A stretch of DNA of 37,029 bases from an uncultured Collinsella sp. GTDB taxonomy: Bacteria; Actinomycetota; Coriobacteriia; Coriobacteriales; Coriobacteriaceae. The notes beneath the pieces were generated by a model, which was given only the letters and a program-made list of their open reading frames with translations, was not told where the DNA came from and made no database searches. Numbering within the stretch: the stretch's first letter is position 1; each line of letters opens with the position of its first letter. The DNA is taken from positions 1 to 37,029 of the forward strand of contig URKT01000009.1 in NCBI GenBank assembly GCA_900548495.1, read 5' to 3'. Shown piece after piece: positions 7,517-16,113 of this stretch. Position numbers and translations under genes: made by a program.

Positions 7517-10500
7517 CTACTTCTTAATGCCGCGTCCCAGGCGCTTGGCGACCGATGCAACGGCCTCCTCGCTGGCCGGCCCGCAGCTCACGCAGCCGTC
7601 ATGGGCACGCATCTGGCCAGTGACCTCGTCCATCGCGAGCGGCGCCACCTTCTCGAGCTTAAAGCCCTTACCGGCGCGCATGTTTTCCTTGGCCACGCTG
7701 ATCATGAGCTTAATGCGGTTGAGCTGGTTGACCTCGGACGCACCGGGGTCGTAGTCCACCGCGACGATATTGCTCTCGGGGTGCTGACGGCGCAGCTCCT
7801 TGATCACGGCCTTGCCCACCACATGGTTGGGCAGGCACGCGAAGGGCTGCGTACAGATAATGTTGGGCGCACCGTGGTCAATCAGATCGAGCATCTCGGC
7901 CGTGAGCAACCAGCCCTCGCCCATGTTGTTGCACACCGAAAGCACCGTGCGGGCCTTGTCGGCCATGGTGCCGATGCGCTCGGGCGCCTCAAAGCGGCGG
8001 GACTTTTCGAGCATCTCCTCCACCGGCGTACGCATCCAGTCCACGAGCTTAATAAGCGCTTGCATGCCCGCGCGCGTAGTGGCAGAGCTTCCCAGCTCGT
8101 CCTTCTGCAGCTCGGCGTTGCTCATGGAGTACAGGAAGAAGTCGAGCAGGCCCGGTACTACGGCCTCGCAGCCCTCGCGCTCGATAACGTCGACCACGTG
8201 GTTGTTGGCCGTGGGATGGAACTTGACCAGGATCTCGCCGACCACGCCCACGCGCGGCTTGGTGCCCTCGCCCGCAAGCGGCATGGTGTCGAACGCACGG
8301 ATGGCCTCGCGGCACAGCTTGGTGTAGTTGTGGCGGTTGAATTTGGGCGCCAGTTTGCGGGCGCGCGCCATGTACTCCTCGTAGAGCGCGTTGGCGGCGC
8401 CGGGCGTGGCCTCGTACGGGCGGCAGCGGTAGAGCATCTGCATCATCACGTCGCCAAAGAGCACCGCGTAGACTGCCTGCTTAAGCAGCGCCGGCGTAAT
8501 CTTAAAGCCGGGGTTGTCCTCGCCGAGCGCCACTGCCGAAAGCGAGATCACCGGAATCTCGGGGTGGCCGCTCTCGCGCAGGGCCTTGCGGATGAGTGCG
8601 ATGTAGTTGGTGGCACGGCAGCCGCCGCCGGTCTGGCTGATAACCACAGCCGTCTTGGAGAGGTCGTACCGACCGCTCTCGATGGCCTCCATGATCTGGC
8701 CCGTCACCAAAATGGACGGATAGCAAATGTCATTGTTCACATAGCGCAGGCCGGCCTCGACGGCGTCGTGATCGGTCGAGGGCAGCAGCTCCAAGTTGTA
8801 GCCGGCACCGCGGAACACCTCTTTGACCAGGTCAAAGTGGATTGGCGCCATCTGCGGGCACAGGATGGTGTAGCCTTCCTCGCGCATCTGCTCGGTAAAG
8901 GGCACCTTGGGCCACGCGGTCGAAGCGCTCTCGCGCTGAGCCTCAAACGTGTACTTGCGGCTCGCGAACGCGGGAGCGTCCGTGGAGGGCGCCACCGGCG
9001 CGGCATCGCCCTGCTCGTAGGCCTCGCCCGCGGCCATGGCCTCTGCCAGGCGCTCGGCCTCCTGGTCCTTGAGCGCGGCCATGAGCGAGCGGATGCGGAT
9101 GCGCGCGGCGCCCAGATTGGACACCTCGTCGATCTTGAGCACGGTGTAGATCTTGCCGCTGGCCTCCAGGATCTCCTGCACCTGGTCGGTAGTCAGAGCG
9201 TCCAGACCGCAGCCGAAAGAGTTGAGCTGAATCAGGTCCAGGTCGTTGCGCATCGTCACAAAACGGGCGACCGCGTACAGGCGGCTGTGGTACATCCACT
9301 GGTCGACGACGCGAATCGGACGCTCGGGCTTCACGAGATGCGCAAGCGAATCCTCGGTAAAGACCGCAAAGCCAAAGCTCGAGATAAGCTCGGGCAGGGC
9401 ATGGTTGATCTCGGGGTCGTTGTGGTAAGGACGGCCGGCAAGCACAATGCCGTGGCCACCGTGATCCTCGACCCACTTAAGGGCCTCCTCGCCCATGGTC
9501 TGGATGTCCTCGTGGAAGCGCGCGTCGGCCTCAAAGGCAGCGTTGACGGCGGCATCGACCTCGGAGCGCGTGATCTTGGGACCGCGCACGCGACCGCGAC
9601 CGGCTTGCGCATCGGCCACACGGTCGACAGCGAGCACCTGGTACAGACGGCGCTTGAGCTCGGTCTTATCGTGATAGGGCACAAACGGATACAGGAACTC
9701 GATGTTCTGCTCGCGGATCTCGTCGATATTGAGCGCCAACGCCGTGGGGTAGCTCATGACGATGGGGCAGTTGTAGCAGTTGCCGGCGGTCGGATCCTCC
9801 TTGCGCTCCCAGCGCACGCACGGCATCCAAATGAAGTCGACATCGCGGTCGATAAGGTTCATCACATGGCCGTGGCTCATCTTTGCCGGGTAGCACACGC
9901 TCTCGGACGGCATGGACTCGATGCCCGCCTGGTAGGTCTTCTTGCTCGACTGGTCGGACAGCTGTACGCTAAAGCCCAGGCGTGTAAAGAACGCGTGCCA
10001 GAAGGGGTAGTTCTCGTACATGTTGAGTGCGCGCGGGATGCCGACGGTGCCGCGCGGGGCCTCGTCGGGGCTCAACACCTCGCGGTTAAAGAGCAGCTCG
10101 TTTTTCTTTTTGAAGAGGTTGGGGGCCTCGGTCTTCTGCTTTTTGTGGCCGGCGCCCTTCTCGCAGCGGTTGCCGGTAATGAAGCGCCTGCCGCCGCCAA
10201 AATCGTTGACGGTGAGCTGGCAGTTGTTGGAGCAACGGCCGCAGCGGACGTGTTTTTGCGTCACGGTGAGGTGCGCGATGGCCTCGGCCGAAAGGATGGT
10301 CGAAGTGCCGTCGGCGCCGGCGCGATCGCGGGCGAGCAGGGCAGCACCGTAGGCACCCATGCAGCCGGCGATGTCGGGGCGCACGGCGTGAACGCCGGTG
10401 AGTTGCTCAAACGCACGCAGCGTGGCATCGGACATAAAGGTGCCGCCCTGGACGATCACCTGGCTGCCGATCTCCTTGGGGTCGCGCAGCTTAATGACCT

Positions 10501-12298
10501 TGAACAGGGCATTCTTGATGACGGAATAGGACAGGCCGGCCGCGATGTCGCCCACCGTGGCGCCTTCCTTTTGCGCCTGCTTGACGCGCGAGTTCATAAA
10601 GACCGTGCAGCGACTGCCCAGGTCGACCGGGGCCTTGGCATGGATGGCGGCGTCGGCGAACGCGCGCACGTCCATGTTCATAGAGACGGCGAAGCTCTCG
10701 ATAAAGCTACCGCAACCCGACGAGCAGGCCTCGTTGAGCATGATGTGCTCGATCACGCCGTCCTTGACGCGTAGGCACTTCATGTCTTGGCCGCCGATGT
10801 CCAGAATGAACTCGACGCCGGGCAGGAACGCCTTGGCGCCGCGCAGGTGCGCAACGGTCTCGATCTCGCCGGAATCGGCCTTGAGGGCCTCGATGAGCAG
10901 CGCCTCGCCATAGCCCGTGGTGGTCACGTGGCCGATGGTGCAGTCGGCGGGGATGTGGTTGTAGAAATCGGCCATGATGACCTTGGCCGTGCCCAGGATG
11001 TCGCCGTTGTTGTTGCCGTACCAGGTGTGCAGCAGCTGACCGTCCTCGCCCACGAGCGCGGCCTTCATGGTGGTGGAACCGGCGTCGATACCGATGAACA
11101 CGCGGCCGGTGTAGCCTTCGAGCTTGCCCTTGGGGACGACCTCGGTGTCGTGGCGGCCCTTGAACTCGGCAAAGTCCTCGTCGGTGGCAAAGAGCGGATC
11201 CAGACGCTCAACCTCGGCACCCTGCGTGTCACCCAGGGCATCGATGGCCTCGATGAGCTGCGGGAACGTGCTGAGCTTGTTGGACTCGTGCGCCATGGCG
11301 GCGCCGCTCGCCACAAACAGGTGAGCGTTTTGGGGCACGATACGGTGCTCCTCGTCCAGGTTGAGCGTGAGGTAGAAGCGGTGACGCAGCTCGGAGAGAT
11401 ACTGCAGCGGGCCGCCCAGGAAGGCGACGTTGCCGCGGATGGGACGGCCGCATGCCAGGCCCGAGATGGTCTGGGTCACGACAGCCTGGAAGATGGAGGC
11501 GGCCACGTCCTCGGGGCGGGCGCCTTCGTTGAGCAGCGGCTGGACGTCGGTCTTGGCAAAGACGCCGCAGCGGCTGGCGATGGGATAGATGGTGGTGGCG
11601 TTGGCCGCGAGCTCGTTGAGGCCGCTCGCATCGGTGTGCAGCAGGGTTGCCATCTGGTCGATGAACGCACCCGTGCCGCCGGCGCAGGTGCCGTTCATGC
11701 GCTGCTCGATGCCGTTGTCGAAATAGATGATCTTGGCGTCCTCGCCGCCCAGCTCGATGGCGACATCGGTGGCAGGGATGAGGGTCTCGACGGCACGCTT
11801 GCTGGCGATGACCTCCTGGACAAACTCCAGGTCGAGCCACTGGGACAGCAGCAGGCCGCCCGAGCCGGTAATGGCGCAGGTCATCTGAGCCGTCGGCAGC
11901 ACGGTCGCAGCACCCTCGAACAGATCGCGGGCACAAGCGCGGACGTCGGTGTGGTGGCGCTGGTACTTGGCGTAGACGATCTGGTTGTCGTCGTTGAGCA
12001 CGGCGAGCTTAACGGTGGTGGAGCCCACGTCAATGCCCAGGTGCAGGTTGCCGCGGGCGTTCTCGGAGTTGAAGATCGCGCCTTCGGGGGCCTGGCCGGC
12101 GGCTACGGAATCGGCGGCGGTGGCGGGCTCGCTAGCGACGGACGTCTCCCCCGCCGCGTTCTTGGCATCGGCAACTGCCTCAGCGACTTTCTCGACAGCC
12201 GCGGTCGCGGCCTTCTGCGCGGCATCCACCACGGAGGGTGCAGCTTCACGCGCGGCAGCGACCATACGGTCCTTTATGCCCTCGACGAGTTTGCTCAT
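7517..12298 (-). CDS. Giant acyl-CoA dehydratase activase-related protein (BadF/HgdC plus DUF2229/HgdB-like modules)
   Basis: The 1593-aa protein joins two ASKHA-fold ATPase modules and dehydratase-like modules. After an Ala-rich helical N-terminus (1-80), the first ATPase module starts at LGIDVGSTTVKLAV (~87-100) and has NGTCAGGTGAFIDQM (Cys205). The second starts near residue 395 with FIGIDAGSTTMKAAL and has CSSGCGSFIESF. In HgdC/BcrA-type activases such Cys residues bind the [4Fe-4S] cluster at the dimer interface. A Cys-rich segment follows (HVRCGRCSNNCQL), then a DUF2229-like and an HgdB-like region with many Cys, ending in CVSCGP. Family members inject electrons into 2-hydroxyacyl-CoA dehydratases or act on other metalloenzymes. 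No separate dehydratase subunits are nearby, so the partner is unknown. The start has AGAGGAG 5-6 nt upstream. It lies 11 nt after the TetR gene, so the two form an operon. Confidence 0.92.
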   Translation of the reverse strand: MSKLVEGIKDRMVAAAREAAPSVVDAAQKAATAAVEKVAEAVADAKNAAGETSVASEPATAADSVAAGQAPEGAIFNSENARGNLHLGIDVGSTTVKLAVLNDDNQIVYAKYQRHHTDVRACARDLFEGAATVLPTAQMTCAITGSGGLLLSQWLDLEFVQEVIASKRAVETLIPATDVAIELGGEDAKIIYFDNGIEQRMNGTCAGGTGAFIDQMATLLHTDASGLNELAANATTIYPIASRCGVFAKTDVQPLLNEGARPEDVAASIFQAVVTQTISGLACGRPIRGNVAFLGGPLQYLSELRHRFYLTLNLDEEHRIVPQNAHLFVASGAAMAHESNKLSTFPQLIEAIDALGDTQGAEVERLDPLFATDEDFAEFKGRHDTEVVPKGKLEGYTGRVFIGIDAGSTTMKAALVGEDGQLLHTWYGNNNGDILGTAKVIMADFYNHIPADCTIGHVTTTGYGEALLIEALKADSGEIETVAHLRGAKAFLPGVEFILDIGGQDMKCLRVKDGVIEHIMLNEACSSGCGSFIESFAVSMNMDVRAFADAAIHAKAPVDLGSRCTVFMNSRVKQAQKEGATVGDIAAGLSYSVIKNALFKVIKLRDPKEIGSQVIVQGGTFMSDATLRAFEQLTGVHAVRPDIAGCMGAYGAALLARDRAGADGTSTILSAEAIAHLTVTQKHVRCGRCSNNCQLTVNDFGGGRRFITGNRCEKGAGHKKQKTEAPNLFKKKNELLFNREVLSPDEAPRGTVGIPRALNMYENYPFWHAFFTRLGFSVQLSDQSSKKTYQAGIESMPSESVCYPAKMSHGHVMNLIDRDVDFIWMPCVRWERKEDPTAGNCYNCPIVMSYPTALALNIDEIREQNIEFLYPFVPYHDKTELKRRLYQVLAVDRVADAQAGRGRVRGPKITRSEVDAAVNAAFEADARFHEDIQTMGEEALKWVEDHGGHGIVLAGRPYHNDPEINHALPELISSFGFAVFTEDSLAHLVKPERPIRVVDQWMYHSRLYAVARFVTMRNDLDLIQLNSFGCGLDALTTDQVQEILEASGKIYTVLKIDEVSNLGAARIRIRSLMAALKDQEAERLAEAMAAGEAYEQGDAAPVAPSTDAPAFASRKYTFEAQRESASTAWPKVPFTEQMREEGYTILCPQMAPIHFDLVKEVFRGAGYNLELLPSTDHDAVEAGLRYVNNDICYPSILVTGQIMEAIESGRYDLSKTAVVISQTGGGCRATNYIALIRKALRESGHPEIPVISLSAVALGEDNPGFKITPALLKQAVYAVLFGDVMMQMLYRCRPYEATPGAANALYEEYMARARKLAPKFNRHNYTKLCREAIRAFDTMPLAGEGTKPRVGVVGEILVKFHPTANNHVVDVIEREGCEAVVPGLLDFFLYSMSNAELQKDELGSSATTRAGMQALIKLVDWMRTPVEEMLEKSRRFEAPERIGTMADKARTVLSVCNNMGEGWLLTAEMLDLIDHGAPNIICTQPFACLPNHVVGKAVIKELRRQHPESNIVAVDYDPGASEVNQLNRIKLMISVAKENMRAGKGFKLEKVAPLAMDEVTGQMRAHDGCVSCGPASEEAVASVAKRLGRGIKK

Positions 12299-12309
12299 TG
12301 TCTCTCCTC

Positions 12310-13020
12310 TTAGTTGTTGGACTCGACGGGCGCGGCGGTGTCGGCCGCGTCCTCGAGCTGTAGGTTCAATAGCTTCATGCCGTATTCCGGCACGTTGATA
12401 TCGATGGGTTGGCCATACAGGTCACCAGGGCGCACAAAAGCGAGCACCGTCATAATGCGCGCCATGGCCTCGGGCGATTCGGTAAGCCCACGCTCAAACC
12501 AGCGCTGAATCATGCCGACCTCGGCACTCACGACGTAGGTGACGTAGTAGTCAAAGAACGTGCCCAGCGCCAGGCCCAAAATGCCCGTCTGCGCACGCGG
12601 CACCACAGCCTCACGCGCGGTGTCGATGATCCTTTTAATGAAGGCCTGGTCGCCGCCCGGACCCAGCAGCGCACCGATTAAGTCGCGATTGGCCGCAAGA
12701 TAACGCAGCAGCTCAACCGAACCGGGCGCCGGCTCGAGCTCATCGATGTTGTGATAGAGATCAGGCAGCTGAGCTGCGGTGATGAGCTCAATGCGCTCAC
12801 GGATCTCGGCCAGCAAGCCGTCCTCGATTTGATTGATAAAGTCGGGAATATCGCGGTAGTGCGAATAGAACGTGCGGCGCGTAAGGCCAGCGCGCTCGGT
12901 GAGCGACGCGACATTAATGCGCGAAAGGTCGCCGCTTTCGGCAAGCTCGCTGGCAAGTGCCTGGCGAAGGGCACGCTGCGAGCGAAGGGACCGGCGATCG
13001 CATTTCTCGAGCTGGGACAA
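12310..13020 (-). CDS. TetR/AcrR family transcriptional regulator
   Basis: The 236-aa protein has an N-terminal TetR-type helix-turn-helix (about residues 34-62, including SLTERAGLTRRTFYSHY, the most conserved part of the family) and a divergent all-helical ligand domain. It is somewhat longer than usual for TetR (~190-220). It is first in a two-gene operon with the activase protein, 11 nt apart. Palindromic sites just upstream (13043-13086) are good candidates for its own operator, so autoregulation with the activase is likely. The inducer cannot be told from sequence; an acyl-CoA or related metabolite would fit the partner, but this is inference. Confidence 0.92.
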   Translation of the reverse strand: MSQLEKCDRRSLRSQRALRQALASELAESGDLSRINVASLTERAGLTRRTFYSHYRDIPDFINQIEDGLLAEIRERIELITAAQLPDLYHNIDELEPAPGSVELLRYLAANRDLIGALLGPGGDQAFIKRIIDTAREAVVPRAQTGILGLALGTFFDYYVTYVVSAEVGMIQRWFERGLTESPEAMARIMTVLAFVRPGDLYGQPIDINVPEYGMKLLNLQLEDAADTAAPVESNN

Positions 13021-13042
13021 GCGTCCTCCTTGTTACTCAGCC

Positions 13043-13086
13043 TGTGCGCTATTGCACAGTGCGAGTATTATTGCACACCGTGTGCA
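13043..13086. promoter_or_regulatory. Candidate TetR operator cluster
   Basis: Within 23-66 bp upstream of the TetR start lie an inverted repeat, TGTGC (13043-13047) / GCACA (13054-13058), and a perfect 15-bp palindrome with one central base, TGCACACCGTGTGCA (13072-13086). The 9-mer TATTGCACA recurs as a direct repeat at 13050-13058 and 13069-13077, 19 bp apart. Location and symmetry fit binding by the adjacent TetR regulator. Confidence 0.6.
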
Positions 13087-13141
13087 TCAACACGTAAAGG
13101 CAATATTTGGGATGTGACGAAGGGGCAGTCCTTTTGTCGCA

Positions 13142-14005
13142 TTATTCGATGACGGTGCGGGAGTTTTGCTTGCGCATGGTGGCGAGCATGTGTTTGGGGA
13201 CGGCGTGGACCATGCAGCTGCCGATAGTCGCGCTCGCGGCGGCTTTAGCTGCATCGCTAGCGTTTTTGGTCGCGTAGCTGTGACGGAAACGCTTGAGCAT
13301 GGCAATGTCGTTGCCGCCGTCTCCATAGACCGCGACCTCGTCCTCGGCAATGCCGTAGTAGCCCGCCAGCCAGGACACACTCTCGCCCTTGTTGCACGCC
13401 GCGTCCGTGATCTCAAACATCACCGGGTCAAACGGCGCGTTGACTACACGGTCCGAGCGCTCGGCCAAATATGCCTTAAGGTCGCGCTCCAGCTCGAGCG
13501 AGGTCACGCGGCAGTTGATTTTGCACACGTCATGGCGCAGGATGTCACCGATCGACTGGTCGAAATACTGCTCCTCGTGATACCCGCCACGTGCACGCAT
13601 ACCGCGCATCACGATGCGCTTGATGGGGCTGTCCTTTTTAAAGCCCGCCTGGTGCATCTCGAACGACCCGCTCGAGAACATGCCATCGGGCGTGGAGCAA
13701 TCAAAGCAAATGTCCGGGAACGCCTTGAGCAGCTCCTCGGTGACCTGTGGGTCGATGGTCCAGGTCTTGAGCACCTCGCCATGGCTGTCGCGCACGATGG
13801 ACCCATTGGAGCAGCAGGCGTCAAGCGCCAGGCCCGTAAAACCATGCTCGCCAATCGGCAGCGTCGAGCGCCCGGTCGCGGGAACCACATGCAGGCCAGC
13901 CTCGGTCAGCTCGCGAATGGCACGGCGGATGGTCCCATCTGCCTCGTGCAGGGCGTTCAGCAGCGTTCCGTCTAAGTCACTCGCAAACATCTTGATCATG
14001 GGCAT
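13142..14005 (-). CDS. Cof-type HAD superfamily phosphatase
   Basis: The 287-aa protein belongs to the Cof/YidA-type HAD hydrolases, which dephosphorylate sugar phosphates and other small metabolites in the cytoplasm. Motif I is FASDLDGTLL (nucleophile Asp10, acid Asp12), motif II is near VVPATGRS, and motif IV is VYGDGGNDIAML, whose Asp residues bind Mg2+. A C2-type cap lies between motifs II and III. GAAGGAG lies upstream of the first of three closely spaced Met codons (14005), so the first is preferred. It sits between the PII gene and the TetR gene on the same strand but is separated from both by 80-120 bp. Substrate not predictable. Confidence 0.92.
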   Translation of the reverse strand: MPMIKMFASDLDGTLLNALHEADGTIRRAIRELTEAGLHVVPATGRSTLPIGEHGFTGLALDACCSNGSIVRDSHGEVLKTWTIDPQVTEELLKAFPDICFDCSTPDGMFSSGSFEMHQAGFKKDSPIKRIVMRGMRARGGYHEEQYFDQSIGDILRHDVCKINCRVTSLELERDLKAYLAERSDRVVNAPFDPVMFEITDAACNKGESVSWLAGYYGIAEDEVAVYGDGGNDIAMLKRFRHSYATKNASDAAKAAASATIGSCMVHAVPKHMLATMRKQNSRTVIE

Positions 14006-14040
14006 GCCTCTCCTTCGTCTGCACGATATTGTAGACGAGA

Positions 14041-14070
14041 ACGGGCGCGCCCCAAGAGAGGCACGCCCGT
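14041..14070 (-). terminator. Hairpin downstream of the PII gene
   Basis: ACGGGCGCGCC (14041-14051) pairs with GGCACGCCCGT (14060-14070), 11 bp with one G-U pair and an 8-nt loop, starting 17 nt after the PII stop codon. The following minus-strand bases are only mildly T-rich, so it may be a weak terminator or a 3'-end stabilising structure. Confidence 0.55.
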
Positions 14071-14086
14071 CAGTCGAAAGATTGTC

Positions 14087-14425
14087 CTAAACCGCAGAAG
14101 GGCCGTGTTCGCCAGTACGGATGCGGATAACTTCTTCGACCGGCCCGACCCAAATCTTGCCGTCTCCGACGGCGCCGGTGCGGGCGGCGCTGCAGATGAT
14201 GTCGACAATGCCGTCGACGTGCTCATCGGCGCAAATGAGCGTGAACTGCACCTTAGGAATCGTGTTGACAAGCAACTCGTTGCCGCGCACGTATTCCTTC
14301 CAGCCATGCTGTGAGCCGCAGCCCTGCACCTGGTTGATAGTCATACCGCGAACATCAGCAGCAAACAGCGCATCTTTAAGAACCTCAAGCTTCTCAGCAC
14401 GAACGATCGCCGTAATCTTCTTCAT
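14087..14425 (-). CDS. PII nitrogen regulatory protein (GlnB/GlnK family), lacking Tyr51
   Basis: The 112-aa product matches PII length and fold. It binds ATP/ADP and 2-oxoglutarate and normally docks on Amt to close it when nitrogen is plentiful. MKKITAIVRAEKLEVLKDAL is a typical first strand and helix. The T-loop (GCGSQHGWKEYVRGNELL) aligns without gaps with E. coli GlnB. The B-loop (TGAVGDGKIWV) and C-loop (IRIRTGE) nucleotide motifs are intact. Position 51, the Tyr uridylylated in enterobacteria and adenylylated in actinobacteria, is Leu here, and position 46 (Tyr in E. coli) is Val. Covalent control by a GlnD-like enzyme at that site is therefore excluded. The Amt gene lies 212 bp upstream on the same strand, as usual for GlnK, though a palindromic repeat separates them. 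A GAGAGG ribosome site precedes the ATG. Confidence 0.95.
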   Translation of the reverse strand: MKKITAIVRAEKLEVLKDALFAADVRGMTINQVQGCGSQHGWKEYVRGNELLVNTIPKVQFTLICADEHVDGIVDIICSAARTGAVGDGKIWVGPVEEVIRIRTGEHGPSAV

Positions 14426-14534
14426 AGTGAATTCCTCTCTTTAATAAAGAAATGAATTGCTCATTCATGTGGCACGGGTTTTCCAAATGCCGCAAACCAA
14501 CCTCAGAGATCAAAAAGTTCAACTGACTGGTCTT

Positions 14535-14639
14535 AGCAGGTTTCCCAAGTGCCGCAGATTGCCGCGAAAGAGGAGCGAAGCGTACTTAAGTACGTGAGCG
14601 ACGATTGAGCGGCAAGGTGCGGTGCTTGGGGAAGCTGCT
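14535..14639. repeat. Long imperfect palindromic repeat at the 3' end of the Amt gene
   Basis: The arms 14535-14565 and 14609-14639 are inverted copies matching at roughly 23 of 31 positions (both start AGCAG and include TTGCCGC). The ~43-nt centre contains a perfect 14-bp palindrome, CGTACTTAAGTACG (14581-14594). The right arm overlaps the Amt stop codon, and the element fills much of the gap to the PII gene. There is no T tract. It could be a mobile palindromic unit, a transcription attenuator or a 3' mRNA stabiliser. Confidence 0.7.
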
Positions 14640-15915
14640 AATCGAGTCCGGAGAACGAGGGATATGCGCTCTCGCCGTGCTGACTCGCATCCAAGCCCAG
14701 CGCCTCGTCGGCCTCGTCCACACGCAGGCTGCCGTGGAACAGCGCCTTGACCACCGCGGCGATCACCAAATCGAGCACCAGCACAATAGCGACCGTCACC
14801 ACAATGCCCAAAATCTGCGAGATGAGCAACGACACGTCGCCCGTGTAGAGCAGGCCGCCCTTACCGGTCCACGAGAGCTCCGGCACGCAGAACAGGCCCG
14901 TGAGCACGCCGCCCAAGATGCCGCCAATGCCGTGGCAACCGAACGCGTCGAGCGCATCATCGTAGCCGAACTTGGTCTTAAGATGACTGATGGCCAAGTA
15001 GCAGACGGGCGACACGATCAGGCCCATAACCAGCGCTGCCCACGGCTCGACAAAGCCCGCGCCGGGCGTGACCACCACAAGGCCCGCAACCAAACCGGTG
15101 CTGGCACCCACCAGCGTGGGGCGGCCGGTATGCACGCGTTCGACGGCAAGCCACGAGACCATGCCTGCCGCGCTGGCCGTCACGGTGTTGAGGATGGCGA
15201 GTGCCGCCACGGCATCGGCCTTAAACTCGCTGCCGCCGTTAAAGCCAAACCAGCCAAACCAAAGCAGGCCGGCGCCTAGCGCCACAAACGGCACGTTATG
15301 CGGACGATAGCTCACCATGCCAAAGCCGCGACGACGGCCGAGCATTAAGCAAAGAATCAGGCCCGTCAGACCGGACGAGATGTGCACCACGTCGCCGCCG
15401 GCAAAGTCGAGTGCGCCGATGATGTCGCCGATAAAGGAGCCCTCGCCGCCCCAGACCATGTGGGCGAGCGGCGCATAGACCACGAGCAGCCAAATGCCCA
15501 GGAAGGCCGTCATGGCACCAAACTTAACGCGGCCGGCCAGGCTGCCCGTGACGATAGCGGCCGTGATCATGGCAAACGCCATCTGAAAGGCGATGTTAAT
15601 GATCCGAGGATAGACGGCGCCATCCGCGGCATTGCCCTCAGCCGCCTGCAGCACCTGGCCGAGCACCGGCAGGCACAGCAGCTGGTCAAGGCCTCCAATA
15701 AACGGACTCGAGCCGTTACCGCCATAGGCCAGCGACCAGCCGGCAACAATCCACAGTACACCGACCAAACCAATGGCGCCAAAGCACATGAGCATGGTGT
15801 TGATGACATTTTTGCGCCTGGACAGGCCGCCATAGAAAAACGCCAGACCCGGTGTCATTAAAAACACGAGCATGGTGCAGACGAGCATAAACGTTGTCGA
15901 TCCTGTATCGTACAT
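14638..15915 (-). CDS. amt: Ammonium transporter (Amt/MEP/Rh family)
   Basis: The start is set at 15915 (MYDTGSTTFML) because AGGGAG lies 5-6 nt upstream and the N-terminus then begins directly at the first membrane helix; a Met 19 codons earlier has no such support. The 425-aa protein has the expected 11 helices. Family signatures include LAFFYGGLSRRKN, and the twin pore histidines are in GGDVVHISSG and FGCHGIGGILGG. It conducts ammonium/ammonia across the inner membrane. The cytoplasmic C-terminal tail (~30 aa) is the region that contacts PII trimers. The PII gene lies downstream on the same strand, supporting functional coupling. Upstream, phased GGAAACGG motifs may carry nitrogen control. 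Confidence 0.97.
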   Translation of the reverse strand: MYDTGSTTFMLVCTMLVFLMTPGLAFFYGGLSRRKNVINTMLMCFGAIGLVGVLWIVAGWSLAYGGNGSSPFIGGLDQLLCLPVLGQVLQAAEGNAADGAVYPRIINIAFQMAFAMITAAIVTGSLAGRVKFGAMTAFLGIWLLVVYAPLAHMVWGGEGSFIGDIIGALDFAGGDVVHISSGLTGLILCLMLGRRRGFGMVSYRPHNVPFVALGAGLLWFGWFGFNGGSEFKADAVAALAILNTVTASAAGMVSWLAVERVHTGRPTLVGASTGLVAGLVVVTPGAGFVEPWAALVMGLIVSPVCYLAISHLKTKFGYDDALDAFGCHGIGGILGGVLTGLFCVPELSWTGKGGLLYTGDVSLLISQILGIVVTVAIVLVLDLVIAAVVKALFHGSLRVDEADEALGLDASQHGESAYPSFSGLD

Positions 15916-15972
15916 TCGCTCTCCCTTGGTCGCATGAACGTTGTCGGCGCCCATAATGCGGCCGAGGGGCAA

Positions 15973-16068
15973 CTGGTGTAGACCAGATACGGCGTTGTTA
16001 AACGCTGCGTTGTCGAATGGAAACGGTGCCGCAATCTTGGAAACGGCGCGGCAACGGACGCGAAACGG
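15973..16068. promoter_or_regulatory. Phased GGAAACGG motifs and small palindrome upstream of amt
   Basis: GGAAACGG occurs at 16019-16026 and 16039-16046, and CGAAACGG at 16061-16068: steps of 20 and 22 bp, about two helical turns each. Nearer the gene is CTGGT-4-ACCAG (15973-15986), 58-71 bp from the Amt start. Spacing and position suggest a multi-site regulator, possibly nitrogen-responsive; no known consensus is claimed. Confidence 0.4.
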
Positions 16069-16113
16069 ACGGGAAATACGCGAGCAAGGAAGCCGTGAGC
16101 GCGCCCGTCCCGG

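Noticed and set aside
7601..10774. 1057-codon open frame on the plus strand opposite the activase gene
   Set aside because: The antisense frame is open only because of the high GC and codon bias of the activase gene; it has no recognisable domain, and the minus-strand protein has clear motifs.
10787..12313. 508-codon plus-strand frame opposite the N-terminus of the activase
   Set aside because: Shadow of the minus-strand gene; no domain and low-complexity content.
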